The position numbers and the translations under genes were made by a program. Under the pieces are notes generated by a model that saw only the letters and a list, made by a program, of their open reading frames with translations, did not search any database and was not told the DNA's origin. This document shows, in pieces, positions 14,811-22,379 of a stretch of DNA of 26,199 bases. Location of the stretch: positions 1 to 26,199 of the IMG/VR virus record IMGVR_UViG_3300042691_005306. One strand, 5' to 3'. Positions within the stretch are counted from its first letter, which is position 1. Each line of letters starts with the position of its first letter. This DNA is from a virus.

Positions 14811-15011
14811 TTACTCCTTGGCCTCAGAGGCCGGTTCCTGTTGGACGTACTGCGCGTTGAAGAAGTCGAAGCGCCATCCTTCTGCCGGATCAAGCCCTGC
14901 GTCCTTTAGCGCCACGGCAGCCAGCTGCTCCACTTCGGCGTTGAGGCGACCCATGACCTGATTGATCAAGACCTGTACGGCAGCACCGACCGGCTTCACG
15001 TTGCTCGACAT
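14811..15011 (-). CDS. Small hypothetical protein, 66 aa
   Basis: This short helical protein (NVKPVGAAVQVLINQVMGRL, then DPAEGWRFDFFNAQYVQQ) has an acidic tail and no recognised family. I chose the ATG at 15011 because the only other ATG, at 15068, overlaps the preceding gene by 35 bases and also lacks a ribosome site. The 20 bases before 15011 on the coding strand are almost pure C/T. The aromatic patch WRFDFFNAQY suggests a protein-protein contact. It sits between the tail fibre block and the internal protein block. Confidence 0.62.
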   Translation of the reverse strand: MSSNVKPVGAAVQVLINQVMGRLNAEVEQLAAVALKDAGLDPAEGWRFDFFNAQYVQQEPASEAKE

Positions 15012-15033
15012 AAGAGAGAGGGAGAGAGGAAAG

Positions 15034-15207
15034 TTAGTAGCCAGACTGCTTGCGAGCCGCTGCGGCATTATCGACCAGATTCGGATAGGGTCGGCCTGCC
15101 GCTTTCGCTCGCGCCTTCGCCTTCGCCTTGGACTTGGGGGAGAGCTTCGTGGGCTTCTCCCCCTCTGGCGCAGGCTTCCGCCAGAACGCGACTTTGCGCT
15201 TAGGCAT
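15034..15207 (-). CDS. Very basic small protein, 57 aa
   Basis: This is a Lys/Arg/Ala-rich peptide (KSKAKAKARAKAAGRP in the centre) with an N-terminus MPKRKVAFWRKPAP. The start is the ATG at 15207, which overlaps the upstream stop by eight bases; no clear ribosome site is seen, so coupling is likely. The composition resembles small DNA- or RNA-binding peptides, or the basic proteins packaged with phage DNA. No family is recognised. A longer in-frame start exists at 15240 but would lie deeper inside the preceding gene. Confidence 0.6.
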   Translation of the reverse strand: MPKRKVAFWRKPAPEGEKPTKLSPKSKAKAKARAKAAGRPYPNLVDNAAAARKQSGY

Positions 15208-15451
15208 CAGCCGGAGCCGGTGGCGTGGCGACACTGACATCGCTGGCAAGGACGTTCAGCTTCAGCGCAACGGCTTCGCAGAGCTGGTCGTCGGTCCAAT
15301 CCGGCGCAAGGTCCGCCGACAGCAGCGAGACGGACGTGCCGACGTAGGTCGTGCCGATGCTCAAGACCTGCGTCTCTATGCTGCACTGGCAGTCGGTCGT
15401 GCCGCTGGTGTAGTTGATGACGGCGGTCGAGATGGTGACGGGGGTTGCCAT
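15200..15451 (-). CDS. Small hypothetical protein, 83 aa
   Basis: This unknown follows directly after the tail fibre gene. The ATG at 15451 has GGAGG upstream, inside the end of the fibre gene. The first half is beta-rich and Thr/Ser-rich (VTISTAVINYTSGTTDCQCS and on, with C20 and C22 close together). The second half is an acidic helix (DWTDDQLCEAVALKLNVLAS). It could be a fibre-associated or virion protein. Position is the only clue. Confidence 0.7.
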   Translation of the reverse strand: MATPVTISTAVINYTSGTTDCQCSIETQVLSIGTTYVGTSVSLLSADLAPDWTDDQLCEAVALKLNVLASDVSVATPPAPADA

Positions 15452-15452
15452 G

Positions 15453-17864
15453 TTACTGTGCCTCCAGTGCCGCCACGCGGCTGCTGAGTTCCTTGATTGC
15501 GTTGACCAGCACCGGGATCAATGCGCCGGGGCCAACCGTCTTATAAATCTCCTCGCCCATCTTCCACTCGCTGACCGCATCCGCAAACACGGCCTCAACT
15601 TCCTGTGCGATAAAGCCCAGTTGGTTCGTGCGGTCGTTGCCGTGCCCAGCCTTCCAGTCATATCGGACCGGACGCAGCGCGTTGATGATCGCCAGCCCTT
15701 CCGTCGCGTTGCGGACGTTCTCCTTCAGCCGTGCGTCAGACACCGACTGCACCGTGGTGTTCTGCGCGTAGATGATACCGGAACCGCTGACGACAAATTG
15801 TTCGACGAGATTTGACTGCGCCGAAATTAAATTGAACGCCCCGGACGCCGCGCGACTTGCGCGTATCAGTGCGACAGCAGAGGTAAACGACGCATTGCTG
15901 TTAAGGATTGCTAACCCAACATCATTTGCTGAGTTAGAAAGTTCATGGTACGTGCCTGTCGATCCGATATACGTGCCGTTATCCGACGCCTTGAAGTACC
16001 CACCCGACGTGAAGCGAGCGCGTTCGGTGCCGCCTGATGGCGTCCCGCCCGTGGTGAACGTGATGATATTGCGCCCGTTCAACGTCAGCGCCGACGCCCC
16101 GCTACCTTGCGCCGAGACGATGGCGGTGCCGGTGTCGTCGAAGATCAGGTTGCCGTTGCCAGCGCCGATGCCCTTGACGGTCAACGTGCCGCTCGCATCC
16201 AGCGTCATCGCCTGCGTGAACGTGATCGCGTTGCCAGCGGTGCCGGAGGGGGCGGTGAACCACTTATGAGCGCCGGTGCCTTGCTCGTAACGGGTCGCGT
16301 AGGCCGAGTATATATACTTCCAGCTACCGTCGAAGTAGGCATTGCCCGTCAGATACATATCGTCTGACGACGTGCGGCTCATCCAGCCAGAGTTACCGTT
16401 CTGAATTGCCTTAAACGATGCCGACCACGCACTCGGCGTCACCCCGAGGCCGAGGTTGCCGCTGGCATCCAGCGTGGCTCGAATGGCACCACCCGCACCA
16501 CGGAACAGCAGCGGCGAGCCTTGGATCGACAACTGCACCGTGGCGCTCCCGGCGTCGTTGATCGCCAAGAGGCGAAGATCGCCAGTCGCCGCCGACAGGA
16601 TGCCGACGTTCTCGTCGGTCGCTGCCTTCACATGCAGCTTGTAGGACGGGGTCGTCCCCACGCCAAGCCCTGTCGCATCAAAGCGCCCAGCCTCTGCGCC
16701 GCCAGCAACACGGAATAACAGCGGGCTGCCAGTGATAGCAAGCTGCGTATAGGCGCTTTCTGCGTCATTGATAGACTCAACGCGCATTTCATCAACCGGA
16801 CTTGTACGACGCACCACATAGACGTTCTTGTCTGTTGCGCCTTTGACATGGAACTGCGCTAACGGACTCGCCGTCCCAACACCTACCCGATTGTTTGCGC
16901 TATCGACCTTGAGCGTAGACGTGTCCACCGTCAGATCGCCGCTCACCGTCAGGCTCGACAACGTGCCGATGCTGGTCAACGACGACGCCGTGACGCCCGA
17001 CGCCAGCGTGCTGCCCGTCAGCGTCCCTGCTGCCGCCGTGACCGTGATGTCCGCCGTGCCGTTGAAGCTGACGCCGTTGATGTTCCGTGCCGTCTGGAGC
17101 GCCGTGGCCGTGGCGGCGTTGCCCGAGATGCTGCCCGTCAGGCTGGCCGTGATGGTGCCTGCCGAGAAGTTGCCGGACGCATCCCGCAGCACCAGCGTGG
17201 ACGCCGTGTTGTCCGACCGCTCCACAATGCGCGGGGCGCTGAACTCCACATAGATCACGCCGTTGCTGGCGTTCGACCGCAACACAAACGCCACCGGCTG
17301 ATAGATGCCACTGGTCGGCTTGGTCGCCGTGAACCCGCCCGACGTGTTGGGATACAGGATGTCGCCCACACTGAACGTGTTCGTCGCCACGTCTTGCAGG
17401 ATACCCGTGTTGACCGCGTACCCCATCGTGTTGATGGTCGCGTTGGCCGACATCACGGCAAAGGCGATGTCGCTGCTGCTGGCGACCTTCGCCACTTCGG
17501 GGAGATCTTGTCCGTTGTTCCAGCCGACGACCTTGACCACATCGCCCTTGTTCAGCGCCTGTGTGGCCAGTACGGTCAGCGCGACGTTCTCGCTGGACAC
17601 CGGATGCCAGTTGCTCCCGTCGTCGAACCAGAGCGTGTAGACGCCGGAATCCTCCGTGATCCACTTGCGCCCTGCCGTCCCTGCCACGGGACGCGAGGCG
17701 AGGGTGGAGGACTGGACGTGGATGCCGGGATCGGCGTCGTGATCGACATACGCCGTCCGCATCGTATTGTCGTTGCCGCGCACCGTGTTCGCATCAATCG
17801 GCGTCGTGCCGTTGACGGGACTGGTGAACGTGGCAACCGAATGTTGTCCAACGGTTGTGGCCAT
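15453..17864 (-). CDS. Tail fibre with C-terminal Peptidase_S74 intramolecular chaperone
   Basis: This 803-aa receptor-binding fibre would form a trimer on the tail. The N-terminal 1-220 is likely the virion attachment and shaft region (EDSGVYTLWFDDGSNWHPV, VGDILYPNTSGGF). Residues 220-480 hold beta-helical shaft motifs of the V(G)VGTxSPxxxxHVK type, with a roughly 72-residue tandem duplication at 339-482. The region 480-700 is a Gly/Ser/Thr-rich beta domain and is the likely host-contact part. Residues 709-803 are an S74 chaperone: SDARLKENV at 709-717, with S709 the probable self-cleavage serine and K714 its partner, then LRPVRYDWK, LGFIAQEVE and a coiled coil to the end. The ATG at 17864 has GGAGG ahead. 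The fibre lies just after the nozzle gene. Confidence 0.9.
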   Translation of the reverse strand: MATTVGQHSVATFTSPVNGTTPIDANTVRGNDNTMRTAYVDHDADPGIHVQSSTLASRPVAGTAGRKWITEDSGVYTLWFDDGSNWHPVSSENVALTVLATQALNKGDVVKVVGWNNGQDLPEVAKVASSSDIAFAVMSANATINTMGYAVNTGILQDVATNTFSVGDILYPNTSGGFTATKPTSGIYQPVAFVLRSNASNGVIYVEFSAPRIVERSDNTASTLVLRDASGNFSAGTITASLTGSISGNAATATALQTARNINGVSFNGTADITVTAAAGTLTGSTLASGVTASSLTSIGTLSSLTVSGDLTVDTSTLKVDSANNRVGVGTASPLAQFHVKGATDKNVYVVRRTSPVDEMRVESINDAESAYTQLAITGSPLLFRVAGGAEAGRFDATGLGVGTTPSYKLHVKAATDENVGILSAATGDLRLLAINDAGSATVQLSIQGSPLLFRGAGGAIRATLDASGNLGLGVTPSAWSASFKAIQNGNSGWMSRTSSDDMYLTGNAYFDGSWKYIYSAYATRYEQGTGAHKWFTAPSGTAGNAITFTQAMTLDASGTLTVKGIGAGNGNLIFDDTGTAIVSAQGSGASALTLNGRNIITFTTGGTPSGGTERARFTSGGYFKASDNGTYIGSTGTYHELSNSANDVGLAILNSNASFTSAVALIRASRAASGAFNLISAQSNLVEQFVVSGSGIIYAQNTTVQSVSDARLKENVRNATEGLAIINALRPVRYDWKAGHGNDRTNQLGFIAQEVEAVFADAVSEWKMGEEIYKTVGPGALIPVLVNAIKELSSRVAALEAQ
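16419..16850 (-). repeat. Tandem ~72-codon duplication in the tail fibre shaft
   Basis: The two units start HVKGATDKNV (residue 339) and HVKAATDENV (residue 411). They share INDAxS, QL(A/S)I-x-GSPLLFR-x-AGGA and a closing GxGxTPS. The copies have diverged at many positions but keep register within two residues. Confidence 0.75.
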
Positions 17865-17867
17865 CGC

Positions 17868-19400
17868 CTACCTCCGACTCAGTTCAAAGGCTTCCAACGT
17901 GAAGCGCGAGAAGACGGGCAAGGCCGCACCAGAGTCGATGATCGACACATCGACGTAGTAGCCGGTCCCGCCCATCTGGATCTTGTACGACTGACTGCCT
18001 GCCCCACCCCATGTGCCGGTGCCCCACACGGTCCCCGCGCCACCCCACGTCTCGTCATACGACGGCGGCAGACTCCACGACCCAAACGCATCGCCGGTAC
18101 TCCACTCGACACGGGTCTGGTTCGATCCCTTGAGCTGGGCCGTGAGATAGCCGAAGCGCAGCGACTTGGCCAGCGCATCGTCCCCGCAGTAGAGCCGGTG
18201 GAGCTGCACCGTCAGGGCGTAGCTATTCCCTCCTGTCGCATCCGCTGCGGCGTTATCCACAAACACGGCAGGCGCATCACAGAGTGTGACCCAGCCACTG
18301 GCATCACCCTTGAGGATGACCGGCAGCCCTTCGTCGTTCAGCGTCTCGAAGAGGCAGGTCGTGTCCGGGTCGATGTACCCGCCGTCCCACGGACCAGCCC
18401 ATGCGTTCAGCACGGTGTGGTAGACGTAGCAGCCAAACCCCGGCATCGTCACCCACAACTCCTTGGTACCCCGATTCAGCACGGCCCGGATGTTATCGAA
18501 CTGCGCGTCGGACAACTGGCGAATGATCGGCAGCAGGGGATCGGGTGTCTCTGCCGTCCCCACGGGTGCGACTTCCGCTTCGTTGCAGCGGTACAGCCCG
18601 CGCTCCGAGATGAAGAACGCCACATTACCAGACGCCACGATGCTGCCAGCGGCAATGGTGCCAACGTCGGCGGTCACGGCTTGGGGCGCGACCGTAATGT
18701 CGTCCTGCCCGTAACCCGTGATGCGCGAGATACCCCGGCGATGGAATAGCAGGAGCGAGGTGTTCACACTCGCCAGTCCAACCAGCTGCTCATCGCCAAA
18801 GGTGCGGACGATAATCTGCCCACCGCCGGATGCGCCGTTGCCCAGCGTATCGCCGTTATTGAGATCGGAGTAGAACACGCTCTCCGGGTAGGTGCTATTC
18901 CCTAACCCCCAGAGCCGTTCGTTGTGGACCGCAATGCGCTGGACGGATTCCGTGCCAACGATGTTCGTGGTCAGCGTCGTGCCGTTCCACTTGTTGAGCA
19001 ACCCGCCGTCCGCGATGTACACCACATCGCTGCCACCCGCATCCCGGAAGTTGGCAAACGTGGGGAACACCGTCGTGGACAACGTGCCGGTGCGTGAGGC
19101 CCACGTCCACGGGAACGCCCCGTAGGTCGTCGTCCGCAGCGTCCCGTTGCACACGGCGAGGATCTCTTGCGTCCCGGCGTCCTTCGTCCATGTGAAGCCG
19201 TTCAGCACAGGGAACGCAGCCAAGACGTTGCTGCTGGTGCGCCGTGTGCCTCCGCGCTTGGTGGCCGCGCCGTAGTCCGTCAATCGGGCGTTAATCGCCC
19301 GACGCAACTGGTTGGGCAGCAGGGCGATGTCGTCGGAGACATCGTTCAGCCCGCCGTCCATTTTCGGCTGCTGGTCTTGGAGACGCTGGCCTCCCGCCAT
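17868..19400 (-). CDS. Tail nozzle / gp10-like beta-propeller protein candidate, 510 aa
   Basis: The N-terminus (GGLNDVSDDIALLPNQ, then a Gly-Thr-Arg-Arg turn near 52) is the usual opening of podovirus tail nozzle and P22 gp10-like stabilisation proteins. The body is all-beta with repeated propeller-like blades (ILAVCNGTLRTT, VVYIADGGLLNKWNGTTL, RIAVHNERLWGLGNS, VAFFISERGLYRCNE, ELWVTMPGFGCYVYH). The C-terminus is a beta domain (WGGAGTVWGTGTWGGAG, YYVDVSIIDSG). No transmembrane or enzymatic motif is present. It would cap the adaptor ring and form the distal tail tube. The gene starts where the adaptor candidate ends and precedes the fibre, which supports the role; the exact equivalence is inferred. 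Confidence 0.72.
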   Translation of the reverse strand: MAGGQRLQDQQPKMDGGLNDVSDDIALLPNQLRRAINARLTDYGAATKRGGTRRTSSNVLAAFPVLNGFTWTKDAGTQEILAVCNGTLRTTTYGAFPWTWASRTGTLSTTVFPTFANFRDAGGSDVVYIADGGLLNKWNGTTLTTNIVGTESVQRIAVHNERLWGLGNSTYPESVFYSDLNNGDTLGNGASGGGQIIVRTFGDEQLVGLASVNTSLLLFHRRGISRITGYGQDDITVAPQAVTADVGTIAAGSIVASGNVAFFISERGLYRCNEAEVAPVGTAETPDPLLPIIRQLSDAQFDNIRAVLNRGTKELWVTMPGFGCYVYHTVLNAWAGPWDGGYIDPDTTCLFETLNDEGLPVILKGDASGWVTLCDAPAVFVDNAAADATGGNSYALTVQLHRLYCGDDALAKSLRFGYLTAQLKGSNQTRVEWSTGDAFGSWSLPPSYDETWGGAGTVWGTGTWGGAGSQSYKIQMGGTGYYVDVSIIDSGAALPVFSRFTLEAFELSRR

Positions 19401-20086
19401 TAGCCGCCGCTCCAGTCATACTTCTGGTCCGGGTACGCCATGCGCGTCGGGTTGATCGTGCGACGGCGGAGATCGTCCAGCAGCGACTGGCGCTCTTCGT
19501 TGGCCAAGGCGCGAAAGTTGTTCGCAGCGCCAACCTCAGCCCCGCCCTTGAGCAGGAGCTTGGCCGCTGCCGACGACACGATGATGCCCTGACTGTTCGC
19601 CGGGAACGTGATCGTCGCACTGTTGGACGACAAATCGTTTAGCGCCGTGGGCTTGTAGTTGACGGCGATGTAGAGCGACGTGCCGCTCGCCACGGGGAGG
19701 ATCTGCACCGCCTCACCCACCAGATAGTACAGGCGGGGATACGTCGGCAGATAGTTCGTGGTGGTGGCCAGCGGGACGTACTGGAACTGCGTCTCGTCGT
19801 ACAGGACGTTGCCGTCGCTGACCGACAGGAGGCGATAGAAGTTCTGCTGACTGTCGCCACCGCCCGTGTTCAGGCTACTGAACGGGATCTGCCCGTTGGC
19901 ATCGGTGGTGAGCGTCAGTTGCTGAAACGTGTAGTACGGGGCGGCGTTCAGGATGTTCGACCACTCTTCGTCGTACACCGATGCCAGCACCGTCTTGATG
20001 GCGTTGTCAGACCAGCGCGTGGACCCTACCGCGTCCATGTATTCGCGGGTCTGCTCAATCAGGTCCGTAACCGTCACGCTGGGCAT
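19400..20086 (-). CDS. Head-tail adaptor (tail tubular A / gp4-type) candidate, 228 aa
   Basis: The first 50 residues are helical, with the pattern DLIEQTREYMDAVGSTRWSD then AIKTVLASVYDEEW, typical of podovirus adaptor proteins that bind the portal. A beta-rich insertion follows (FQQLTLTTDANGQIPFSS through TYPRLYYLVGEAVQILP). A C-terminal helical part contains a conserved-looking ALANEERQSLLDDLRRR. The ATG at 20086 has AGGAG upstream. The gene lies between the capsid genes and the nozzle candidate, the expected place. I assign it by pattern and synteny; sequence divergence in this group is high. Confidence 0.7.
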   Translation of the reverse strand: MPSVTVTDLIEQTREYMDAVGSTRWSDNAIKTVLASVYDEEWSNILNAAPYYTFQQLTLTTDANGQIPFSSLNTGGGDSQQNFYRLLSVSDGNVLYDETQFQYVPLATTTNYLPTYPRLYYLVGEAVQILPVASGTSLYIAVNYKPTALNDLSSNSATITFPANSQGIIVSSAAAKLLLKGGAEVGAANNFRALANEERQSLLDDLRRRTINPTRMAYPDQKYDWSGG

Positions 20087-20095
20087 GACAACTCC

Positions 20096-20542
20096 TTAGC
20101 TTTTGCCTTTCGGGGACCGGCCTCGCCGCTTGGCTGTGCCAGACGGGTCGGGGTTGTCTAGCACTTCGGCGATGGCGGCGTTTACCGCATCAGCCATTGG
20201 CACTGTCTCGTTGAACGTAAGGACACGGTCAGCCAACTGCTGCACGTCATCCTTCGGGTACTGCCGCAGCGCACGGCCCAGATACGACGGCGCTTCTTCT
20301 GCGCCACAGTCCATTGGCAAGTAACCAATGATGTCCATGCTGCGATTCGGGTCTAACTCCTGCGACTGCACCATGCCCCAGCGCGGGTCGTGGTCGTCCC
20401 AGCGCATGGTGATGGCCCAGTGCTGATCGGCCCCGTCGATGTATTTGAGGGACAGGCGGGGATGCACCGCCGCGAGCCGCCGCTGGATGTCAGACGACGG
20501 CTCCGGGGTGCCCCGGTGATTCAGCACCACCGGGGAGGTCAT
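20096..20542 (-). CDS. Hypothetical protein in head-tail block, 148 aa
   Basis: This is a mixed alpha/beta protein of unknown family. Recognisable stretches are IQRRLAAVHPRLSLKYIDG and WAITMRWDDHDPRWGMVQ, then DIIGYLPMDCGAEEAPSYL and a charged helix. The C-terminus is strongly basic (AKRRGRSPKGKS). The ATG overlaps the upstream stop as TGATG. Proteins with this look and position, between capsid and adaptor genes, occur in other phages without a known role. It may be a minor head component or assembly factor. Confidence 0.72.
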   Translation of the reverse strand: MTSPVVLNHRGTPEPSSDIQRRLAAVHPRLSLKYIDGADQHWAITMRWDDHDPRWGMVQSQELDPNRSMDIIGYLPMDCGAEEAPSYLGRALRQYPKDDVQQLADRVLTFNETVPMADAVNAAIAEVLDNPDPSGTAKRRGRSPKGKS

Positions 20543-20982
20543 CAGTTCTGCACCAGCAACTCGACGTTGACCGTCAGATCGACCGCCGCCGTGGTGACCG
20601 TGTTGTTCGTGGTGACCACGAAACGCACCGTATCGCCCACGTCCAGCGTCTTCTGCGCGTCTGTCAGCGTGGTCAGGAGCGAGACGGCGGTCCCTTCGTA
20701 AGCCGTCAGCGCCTCCAGATCCACGTTGCCAGTCAGCACGACCGCCGCATCAGCCGACGCATCGTACTTCTGCAGCACGCCAAGGATGGTGCCACTGGTT
20801 GAAGCCGGGACTGTGCCTGCCGATACCACGGCCCGATTGATCACACACGTCGCCGGATGCCCACCAAAGCTGTAGGTCGTCGTCGTGTTGTTGCCAATGG
20901 CCGCGTCGCACCGCCCGACGAGGAGGTTGGGAAGCACCCCAAACCGTCCCGGCAGCGGGGCAAAGCTATTGCCTACACTCAT
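20542..20982 (-). CDS. Capsid-associated or decoration protein candidate, 146 aa
   Basis: This small all-beta protein is rich in Thr, Val and Ala (TTTTYSFGGHPATCVINRAV, DTVRFVVTTNNTVTTAAVDLTVNVELLVQN). It lies directly after the major capsid protein, the usual place of decoration or head-stabilising proteins. The ATG at 20982 has GGAG eight bases ahead. A G/C-rich hairpin separates it from the capsid gene. There is no Ig-like signature, so the assignment rests on fold impression and location. Confidence 0.58.
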   Translation of the reverse strand: MSVGNSFAPLPGRFGVLPNLLVGRCDAAIGNNTTTTYSFGGHPATCVINRAVVSAGTVPASTSGTILGVLQKYDASADAAVVLTGNVDLEALTAYEGTAVSLLTTLTDAQKTLDVGDTVRFVVTTNNTVTTAAVDLTVNVELLVQN

Positions 20983-21011
20983 GGAGATCTCCGCTCAGAG
21001 GGTGGGGAAGA

Positions 21012-21039
21012 GGGGGGTGGCAGTTGCCCACCACCCCCC
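21012..21039 (-). terminator. G/C-rich hairpin after the major capsid gene
   Basis: GGGGGGTGG (21012-21020) and CCACCCCCC (21031-21039) form a perfect nine-pair stem around a ten-base loop, eight bases after the capsid stop. Leftward RNA continues UCUUCCCC, which has too few U residues for a standard intrinsic terminator. It could be a partial terminator or an mRNA end-stabilising structure that raises capsid mRNA relative to downstream genes. Confidence 0.45.
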
Positions 21040-21046
21040 AGCTTCC

Positions 21047-22360
21047 TTAGGAGACGTGGCTGTAGCGGACGGTGTCCGTGTAGCCCGTGATGATGCCGTG
21101 CGCGTTACGCGCCAAGCAGGCCATGTTGCCGTACCACCCGTAGGTGGTCTCGAAGGCATCGCGGCCCTGAATCCAACGCCACGGACCCGCACCCTCGAAC
21201 TCGACGAAGCCCCAATCCTTCGCGTCCACCCACGCCAGCGACGGGAGGTGGAGGAGATAGATCGTGCCAGCCGGGACGTAGTAGTCGAGGTGGCACTTGA
21301 TGCCGCAGATCTCGACGGCCTTGTAACCGCCCTTGATCGTGGTGGCAAACTCGCCAGCGGTGAACCGGCGCTGCGCGGCCATCGACTCCATGATCTTCTT
21401 GCCAACACCCGGAGTCGTCAGCATGAAGAAGTCCTGCGGACGGGTCATGGCATCCTTGCCAGAGCGCCCGTTGATGCGCTGGATGAGATCCCAGATGTCC
21501 GACTCGGTCGGCTGGTTCACGTCCGGCGTATCCGTCCCCGCCACCATCCGCGTCGCATCCCAAATGCCGTAGGTGCTGGCGGAAATGTTGTGGAGGCTGG
21601 CGTAGCTGCCCCCACGGTTGGTGATGTTGACCAGACCGTTCATCGCGGCGTTGAACGACGTATCGCTCGTCGTCGCCTTCACGATCTTGTCCGTCGCGGC
21701 CATGCCAGAGACGGCAGCCGACAGCGTCAGCGTGGCGTTGTCGCCGCTGTTGACGATGTTGGTGATCTGGGCGCGACCCAGCACGGCGTCCGACGACGAC
21801 GTGTCGAGGACGGCGATGTAGTCCCCGATGGAGAGGAGCAGGCCACCCTGCCCCGCGCCAGAGATGCCATACGGCGAGGAGACGATGATCTCCGTGGTGC
21901 TGGTGACCGTGCCAACCAGCGCGACGACACCGTCGGTCTTGTTGTGCAGGGCCTGCTGCATGAGCAGCGTGGAAGCGGACTTGATTTCCTCCATCGTCTT
22001 GGTGGCGATGGTGGTGAAGGCCGCATCCTTGGACTGCGTGCCGACAAACGCGAGGCCGTCGATCTGACGGGTCGTGTAGGCACGAACAACACCGACGTTC
22101 GCCTGCACTTCGCGGGCGGTCGTGTCGGGCGGGAAGTACCCGCTCTGCGAGAACGTGGCACCCGACGGGCGACCCACCACCACGTCGAAGAACACGTTGT
22201 TACCACCCCAGCGCATATTGCGCGGGCCACCCGCCTTCCCCTTCTGGAGCTGCGCGAGCAGCGGCGTGGTCAGGTTCTGCACCTTCTCACGGAACTGGGC
22301 ATACACGTTCTTGAGTAGGCCCGTCAGTTCCGCGTCCGTAATTACGGTCGGATTTGGCAT
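21047..22360 (-). CDS. Major capsid protein
   Basis: This 437-aa protein would build the icosahedral head, with the HK97 fold expected for the group. The N-terminal part is helical (AELTGLLKNVYAQFREKVQN). An elongated loop region follows (RWGGNNVFFDVVVGRPSGAT, GYFPPDTTAREVQANVGVVR), then a long spine helix (AFTTIATKTMEEIKSASTLL). The C-terminal axial domain includes RINGRSGKDAMTRPQDFFML and YYVPAGTIYLLHLPSLAWVD. The ATG at 22360 has the strong site AGGAGG, in keeping with high expression. It follows the scaffold and precedes a capsid-associated protein. Length and place are typical; no cleavage site was identified. Confidence 0.88.
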   Translation of the reverse strand: MPNPTVITDAELTGLLKNVYAQFREKVQNLTTPLLAQLQKGKAGGPRNMRWGGNNVFFDVVVGRPSGATFSQSGYFPPDTTAREVQANVGVVRAYTTRQIDGLAFVGTQSKDAAFTTIATKTMEEIKSASTLLMQQALHNKTDGVVALVGTVTSTTEIIVSSPYGISGAGQGGLLLSIGDYIAVLDTSSSDAVLGRAQITNIVNSGDNATLTLSAAVSGMAATDKIVKATTSDTSFNAAMNGLVNITNRGGSYASLHNISASTYGIWDATRMVAGTDTPDVNQPTESDIWDLIQRINGRSGKDAMTRPQDFFMLTTPGVGKKIMESMAAQRRFTAGEFATTIKGGYKAVEICGIKCHLDYYVPAGTIYLLHLPSLAWVDAKDWGFVEFEGAGPWRWIQGRDAFETTYGWYGNMACLARNAHGIITGYTDTVRYSHVS

Positions 22361-22379
22361 GATCGCCTCCTAAGTCTTG

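Noticed and set aside
17394-18749. Long plus-strand open frame (451 aa) opposite the fibre and nozzle genes
   Set aside because: It spans the border of two real minus-strand genes and has the Arg/Gly/His/Pro-rich composition of a shadow frame.
20885-22318. Long plus-strand open frame (477 aa) opposite the capsid gene
   Set aside because: It is antisense to a clear capsid gene, rich in Arg/His/Gly of low-complexity type, lacks a ribosome site and has no recognisable domain. Long antisense frames are expected in GC-rich genes.
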